Position numbers and translations under genes: made by a program. From VBAS01 sp964581455 (GTDB lineage: Bacteria > Bacteroidota > Bacteroidia > Chitinophagales > Chitinophagaceae): a DNA stretch of 19,384 nt. This document shows, one piece after another, positions 15,359 through 19,384 of this stretch. Under the pieces are notes generated by a model, which did no database searches, was not told where the DNA came from, and was given only the letters and a program-made list of their open reading frames with translations. Position 1 is the first letter of the stretch. Each line of letters starts with the position of its first letter. The DNA is taken from NCBI GenBank assembly GCA_964581455.1, contig CAZOOT010000059.1, forward strand, positions 1 to 19,384, written 5' to 3'.

Positions 15359-16606
15359 TTATAAAGCTTTGGCAAAATTTATCAGCGAGTCGAATCTTAA
15401 ATCAATATCCGGATGAGGAAATGCAGTTTCCGGGTGAGTGGTAGACAGGTAAATTGTATAAATACCCGCATTTCTTCCAAAAAGCATATCACTGGGTTTG
15501 TTACCTACCATAATTGATTTTTTAAAATCAATTTCAGGAAAATCAAGTTTTGCAGAAAAAGCCATTCCGGGATTTGGTTTTCTGTCCGGGTCTGTAGTTT
15601 CAACTGCTGTACAATAATAAATATGATCAATCCTTCCACCAACTGATTCAATTTCAGTAAGTAGGTGTTTATTGATTTTTAAAAGATCATCTTCAGTCAT
15701 CAATTCTTTACCCACTCCTCGTTGATTACTTACAATTACAATTTTTTCAAATCTTTCAGCAAAAATTTTCATTGCATCGAAAACGCCTTCATAAAACCTG
15801 AACTCTTCCGGGTTTCTTATATAATCTCCCTTCTTTTCATGATTGATCACCCCATCTCTGTCCAGGAACAGGGTCCAGCTTTTATCGATTGATCGAAGGT
15901 TGAGTTTTGGAGGAGTTAACTCTTTCTGAGCCCTGAGATAATCTTCAGGAATTCCGATATCGATGAAATATTCATCCTGCACATTGGCAAAGAATCTTCT
16001 TTGGGAATAATATTTTTCCAAATACTCTTTTTCAAATGAGAATTTGGAAGGAAGATCTTCTTCCAGGAATTTTTTGATATTCAAAATATAAACTCCACCA
16101 TTGATCAACCCTTCCCGGTAATATTTTTTTTCAAAAAAATTTGAGATGGAATCATCTTCATTCAATTCAACGGCACCATACCGGTCAAATTTTACCATAG
16201 GTTTCAGCAGCAGGCAGCAATCTGCTTTATTTTTGAAATAAGCGGAAGATGCCATTGCAAGATTTATTTTAAATAAGGTATCTCCATTGATCACCAGGAT
16301 ATTTTCTTCTGTTGCTTTATAACATGCAGCCAGTATCCCTCCGCCGGTTCCCAAAGGTTCTTTTTCAATTGAATGTTGGTATTGTAGCGTGGAAAAGTTT
16401 TTTTCTAAATATTCTTCTACGATCTCATGTTTATAGCCAAGAGAAAAAATAAACTTTTCAATTCCCTGGCTACGCAGATAGTTTATTATATAAAAAAGAA
16501 AAGGCCTTCCATTCACCGGAGCCATGCACTTAGGCAGATCAGGAACTGTAGATTTTAACCTGGTTCCTAATCCCCCGGCTAATATGATTGCTTCAGTTAT
16601 TTTCAT
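15359..16606 (-). CDS. Fused heptose-1-phosphate nucleotidyltransferase and heptose-1,7-bisphosphate phosphatase (HddC-GmhB type)
   Basis: 415 residues in two domains. Residues 1-230 are a sugar-1-phosphate nucleotidyltransferase: LAGGLGTRLKSTVPDLPKCM (9-28), metal ligand D109 in NGD, and D216 in FIDIGIPEDY. This fits HddC, which makes GDP-heptose. Residues 243-415 are a HAD phosphatase of GmhB type: DRDGV (D249, D251), SNQRGVG (293-299) and K343 in RKPNPGM. Two departures from E. coli GmhB are visible. The zinc loop is lost, with only C332 of the C-x-H and C-x-C ligands kept and the others replaced by A334, D339 and D341. Motif IV reads GNKPSD, with N369 where GD is usual. The two domains catalyse consecutive steps. 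It lies 15 bases after gmhA and is the last gene of the operon. GDP rather than ADP specificity is inferred from HddA being present. Confidence 0.85.
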   Translation of the reverse strand: MKITEAIILAGGLGTRLKSTVPDLPKCMAPVNGRPFLFYIINYLRSQGIEKFIFSLGYKHEIVEEYLEKNFSTLQYQHSIEKEPLGTGGGILAACYKATEENILVINGDTLFKINLAMASSAYFKNKADCCLLLKPMVKFDRYGAVELNEDDSISNFFEKKYYREGLINGGVYILNIKKFLEEDLPSKFSFEKEYLEKYYSQRRFFANVQDEYFIDIGIPEDYLRAQKELTPPKLNLRSIDKSWTLFLDRDGVINHEKKGDYIRNPEEFRFYEGVFDAMKIFAERFEKIVIVSNQRGVGKELMTEDDLLKINKHLLTEIESVGGRIDHIYYCTAVETTDPDRKPNPGMAFSAKLDFPEIDFKKSIMVGNKPSDMLFGRNAGIYTIYLSTTHPETAFPHPDIDLRFDSLINFAKAL

Positions 16607-16610
16607 TTTC

Positions 16611-16638
16611 TTAAAGCCCCTTTAGGGGGTTTGGGGGT
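16611..16638. repeat. GC-rich palindromic repeat at the gmhA end
   Basis: The plus strand reads TTAAAGCCCCTTTAGGGGG, then TTTGGGGGT. Four C-G pairs and outer A-T/T-G pairs form an imperfect hairpin, and the sequence stands out sharply from the AT-rich surroundings. It covers the last codons and stop of gmhA and the gap before the next gene. Similar 'CCCCTAAAGGGG...CCCCCAAA' units are common dispersed intergenic elements in Bacteroidota, from my own recollection. On the minus strand it supplies an AAAGGGG that may act as the ribosome-binding site of the following gene, about 10 bases from its ATG. Confidence 0.6.
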
Positions 16639-17203
16639 ATAGTTTTTCCTCCACCAATTGACAAATAATATGACCCACCATAATATGGCACTCCTGAATA
16701 CGTGGGGTATCTGTAGAAGGAATATTAACCAGGTAATCGCTTTTGGTCTTTAGTCTTCCGCCACTTTCGCCGGTAAATCCAACCGTGATCATTTTCTTTT
16801 CTTTGGCAGTTTCTATTGCTTTTAATATATTTTCAGAATTACCAGAAGTTGAAATACCGATTAATACATCTCCCTCCTGGCCGATGCCAACAATCAGTCG
16901 GGAATAGATCTGATCAAAACTATAATCATTGGCCACTGCTGTCAGGTAAGAAGTATTGCAATGCAAAGCTTCTGCAGGTAAAGCTTTTCTATCCGAATAA
17001 AACCGTCCGGAAAATTCAGCTGCTAAATGTTGCGCATCTGCAGCACTGCCGCCATTACCACAGAAATAAACTCTTTTTCCTTCTGCAAATGCTTTTACAA
17101 TCACTTCAACCACTTTACCTATGGTAGCAATCAATCCCTCATTAGCCAAAACCATTTGTTTGGTTTCTATTGAGGAGCTGATTATATTTTTTATTTTTTC
17201 CAT
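16622..17203 (-). CDS. gmhA: Sedoheptulose-7-phosphate isomerase
   Basis: 193 residues, a single SIS domain of normal GmhA length. It converts sedoheptulose-7-phosphate to D-glycero-D-manno-heptose-7-phosphate, the first step of activated heptose synthesis, in the cytosol. The zinc ligands known from E. coli GmhA (H61, E65, Q172, H180) map to H59 and E63 in CGNGGSAADAQHLAAEFSGR, and Q170 and H178 in TPRIQECHIMVGHIICQLVE. The substrate-phosphate loop STSGNSEN (118-125) is present. The last residues, YPQTP, are encoded by the inserted GC-rich repeat, so the natural C-terminus may have been replaced. It follows hddA with a 79-base gap. Confidence 0.95.
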   Translation of the reverse strand: MEKIKNIISSSIETKQMVLANEGLIATIGKVVEVIVKAFAEGKRVYFCGNGGSAADAQHLAAEFSGRFYSDRKALPAEALHCNTSYLTAVANDYSFDQIYSRLIVGIGQEGDVLIGISTSGNSENILKAIETAKEKKMITVGFTGESGGRLKTKSDYLVNIPSTDTPRIQECHIMVGHIICQLVEEKLYPQTP

Positions 17204-17282
17204 TATCTAATTCATTTAAATTTTCATCAAACGGGGTTTTGTATAGATAGTCCTGCACTTTTTCTGGACTGAAAGTGTGCCC

Positions 17283-18308
17283 TTATTCAGTCATCCATGA
17301 AGTCATTCCATGTTCTACAAATTGATAATTCCTGTGTTCGCCTCCAAACCTTTCAAGATTTCTCAGTACTTTATATTTTGTATTTCCGGGGCAATAGAAG
17401 ATCATAAAACCACCACCTCCGGCGCCGGATATCTTACCACCTGTTGCTCCAGCTTTTTTTGCAGATGTATATATATCTTCCATCAGTGTATTACTGATGC
17501 CTTCTGCCATTTTTCTTTTTTGCATAAAGCCATAATCAAGTATCTCGCCAATTTCATTCAATCTTCCTTTTAACAAAGCTTCTTTCATCATTTGCGCCTG
17601 TGCTTTCAGCTGGTGCATGGCTTCTATCGAGCTTTCATTTTTATTCACTACATTTTTTGCCTGTTGTTCAATGATTTTTCCTGAATCTCTGTTGGTAGCA
17701 GTGTAATAAAGCAAAAGATTATTTTCCAGTTCAAACAATATCTTTTGTTTTACCCTTAATGGATTCACTACTACTTTATCTTCTGCAAAAAACTCCATGT
17801 AATTCACTCCTCCGAAAGTAGCTGCATATTGGTCCTGTTTTCCGCCAGCCAGTTGCAGGTCTTTTCTTTCTATATTATAAGCATAGTGTGCCATATCATA
17901 TTCACCCATGGGAAGTTTCAGCATTTCGGCAAATGCGCCAAGAATGGCCACTACCAAAGTAGAAGAAGTACCCAATCCTGATCCTGCGGGGGCATCAACA
18001 AATGTTGATAGCCTGAATCCCATTTCAGGCATTTCAAAATCTTTTTTTACCCGATTATAAACTCCTTTCAGCAGATCAAGTTTTCCATCAAGTGTTAAAT
18101 TATCTGCAAGGTCAAAAACCTGTTCTTCACCACGGTCCACTGCACTTAATATAATCTGCCTGTTGGTAATTGGTTCAATAGATGCATTTGCAAAAAGAGA
18201 AACTGTTGCATTTAAAATGGCGCCACCATATAAATCGCTGTACGGGCTTACGTCTGTACCACCACCTGCCAATCCAATTCTTAATGGAGCTTTGCTTCTG
18301 TAGATCAT
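17283..18308 (-). CDS. hddA: D-glycero-alpha-D-manno-heptose-7-phosphate kinase
   Basis: 341 residues of the GHMP kinase superfamily. The N-terminus RSKAPLRIGLAGGGTDVSPY is the signature of the HddA branch, distinct from galactokinase and mevalonate kinase. The ATP loop is DAPAGSGLGTSS (105-116), the catalytic region GGKQDQYAA contains D159, and motif 3 is GKISGAGGGG (291-300). It phosphorylates position 1 of heptose-7-phosphate to give the alpha-1,7-bisphosphate, the step that distinguishes the GDP-heptose route from the HldE/ADP-heptose route. The start at 18308 puts the first strand at residue 3, typical of the family. The partial GT4 gene precedes it by 54 bases and gmhA follows. Confidence 0.93.
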   Translation of the reverse strand: MIYRSKAPLRIGLAGGGTDVSPYSDLYGGAILNATVSLFANASIEPITNRQIILSAVDRGEEQVFDLADNLTLDGKLDLLKGVYNRVKKDFEMPEMGFRLSTFVDAPAGSGLGTSSTLVVAILGAFAEMLKLPMGEYDMAHYAYNIERKDLQLAGGKQDQYAATFGGVNYMEFFAEDKVVVNPLRVKQKILFELENNLLLYYTATNRDSGKIIEQQAKNVVNKNESSIEAMHQLKAQAQMMKEALLKGRLNEIGEILDYGFMQKRKMAEGISNTLMEDIYTSAKKAGATGGKISGAGGGGFMIFYCPGNTKYKVLRNLERFGGEHRNYQFVEHGMTSWMTE

Positions 18309-18362
18309 TCTTTTTTTGAAAATAATTTTTTAAGCCGGTTGTACCAGTCTGCTGGCAGGTTG

Positions 18363-19384
18363 CTATTCTGATTCTTTGGCGGTAATACCTTCAGCAAGTT
18401 TCGTAATAGCATGTACAATATTATTCCAGCTATATTTTTGTTTCTCTGTGCGAAGATGCGGAATAAAATAATTTTCACCTAATTGATAAAACTGAAGGAT
18501 AGCTTCTGCTATTGATCGGGGATTTGGTTCTGCTACCAATCCCACTTTTTCATGTGGCACAAGCGCAGCCAGTCCGCCAACATTTGTAACCACCATTGGC
18601 TTTTCAAAATGATAGGCGAGGGGAGTTACCCCGCTTTGTGTTGCATTTCGATAGGGTTGGATCACTGCATCTGCAGCACACAAATAATTTTTCACTTCTG
18701 AATCAGGAATGAAATCAGTTCTTAATATCAATTGATCCTTTATGCCAAGTTTATGGATCAGATCCATATACATGTATTTATCTTCATAAAATTCTCCGGC
18801 CACCATCAGTTTTATACCTGCGGTTTTTATCCGGCCATCTGCCATTGATTCTAATAATATATCAAGTCCTTTATAATTTCTGATAAAACCGAAAAAGAGA
18901 ATAATTTTTTCATTGGCAGGTATATCCAATTTTTTTCTTGCTTCTTCTTTGGGTACTAAATCTCCAAAATTATCATAGAGAGGATGGGGTACGATACTGG
19001 CAGGCTTAGTCTTTTCAAGCCAGCGAAGGTCATTCATCACTTTCTCACTCATTGTAATAAAAGCATGACAACTTTTAAGAAAATAACGGGTGAATGTCCG
19101 GTCGCCGGGATGATGTTCATGCGGGATAATATTATCTGCAATGCAAATAATTTTTGTATGCCTGTTTTTATTGATTCTTCTTAGTATAGTTCCCAATGCC
19201 GGCCCCATAAAAGGAATCCAATACCTGACTATGATAATATCCGGTCTTTCTTTTCTTAGAAGGTTTCCGATTTTTATCCAGTTGAAAGGATTTATTGAAT
19301 TGATGAGGGGTTTGATCAGAATGGCTTCCGGAGCCGGTTCATCAGCGTACTGGGATTTACCCGGAAAAAAAATTTTGGGATATT
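18363..19384 (-). CDS. Glycosyltransferase family 4 (5' end beyond window edge)
   Basis: The minus-strand frame is open to the last base of the window, giving at least 339 residues. An internal ATG at 19208 is not the start, because typical GT4 sequence continues upstream (KIGNLLRKERPDIIIVRYWI, preceded by a segment beginning YPKIFFPGKSQYADEP). The donor-binding half shows ILFFGFIRNYKGLDILLES, then YLCAADAVIQPYRNATQSG and the following VTPLAYHFEKPMVVTNVGG, the GT4 phosphate and sugar contact region with Gln-Ser-Gly in place of the more usual acidic residue. As the gene directly ahead of hddA, it is the best candidate in the window to transfer the activated heptose, but donor and acceptor are inference. 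Confidence 0.88.
   Translation of the reverse strand, partial: YPKIFFPGKSQYADEPAPEAILIKPLINSINPFNWIKIGNLLRKERPDIIIVRYWIPFMGPALGTILRRINKNRHTKIICIADNIIPHEHHPGDRTFTRYFLKSCHAFITMSEKVMNDLRWLEKTKPASIVPHPLYDNFGDLVPKEEARKKLDIPANEKIILFFGFIRNYKGLDILLESMADGRIKTAGIKLMVAGEFYEDKYMYMDLIHKLGIKDQLILRTDFIPDSEVKNYLCAADAVIQPYRNATQSGVTPLAYHFEKPMVVTNVGGLAALVPHEKVGLVAEPNPRSIAEAILQFYQLGENYFIPHLRTEKQKYSWNNIVHAITKLAEGITAKESE

Noticed and set aside
17256..17277. Small hairpin in the hddA-gmhA gap (CACTTT with AAAGTG)
   Set aside because: The loop is long, the stem is only six pairs, and no T run follows on the transcribed strand, so neither a terminator nor an attenuator can be supported.

Overview
The window looks like a chromosomal segment of a Bacteroidota bacterium, probably of the Chitinophagaceae type. 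The pointers are low GC, weak Shine-Dalgarno sequences, Bacteroidota-style -7 boxes (TAnnTTTG) ahead of lepA and of the exported protein gene at 14290-15267, small families typical of the phylum (DUF2784, DUF2165, bacterial acyl-CoA-binding protein), and a GC-rich hairpin repeat of a kind common in this group. This placement rests on sequence character alone. I see no rRNA, tRNA, CRISPR array, integrase, transposase or phage gene.

Layout. (1) 1-3424, plus strand: the 3' end of a GlmU-like sugar nucleotidyltransferase, then triosephosphate isomerase, a Wzx-like flippase and a GT4 glycosyltransferase, tightly packed and probably one transcript. (2) 3425-7795: single or paired housekeeping and hypothetical genes on both strands: acyl-CoA-binding protein, a secreted NTF2-like protein, DUF2784, a small basic protein, a monohaem c-type lipoprotein, a DedA membrane protein, a GNAT acetyltransferase, a DinB-like protein and DUF2165. 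(3) 7796-9890: the elongation factor LepA (EF-4) with its own promoter-like box and a clear hairpin terminator. (4) 9891-14293: a membrane-anchored sulfatase/phosphotransferase-superfamily protein on the minus strand, divergent from a GT39-like membrane glycosyltransferase, a DPM1-like GT2 enzyme and a DUF2304 membrane protein on the plus strand. A possible decayed gene start lies between the divergent genes. (5) 14290-15267: an exported hypothetical protein. (6) 15359-19384, minus strand: GT4 glycosyltransferase (cut by the window edge), HddA heptose-7-phosphate kinase, GmhA isomerase, and an HddC-GmhB two-domain fusion.

How they work together. Block 6 appears to encode all four steps from sedoheptulose-7-phosphate to a nucleotide-activated heptose (by family logic GDP-D-glycero-alpha-D-manno-heptose) in three genes, with a glycosyltransferase that could use the product. 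Together with the flippase, GT4, GT39, GT2, DUF2304 and sulfatase-like genes, much of the window is devoted to cell-surface glycan assembly or modification. Most genes are ordinary family members. The features most worth a second look are the heptose cluster with its diverged phosphatase domain, the hairpin repeat that forms the end of gmhA, the possible gene remnant ahead of the GT39 gene, and a separate hairpin upstream of lepA. I did not find a convincing wholly new system.
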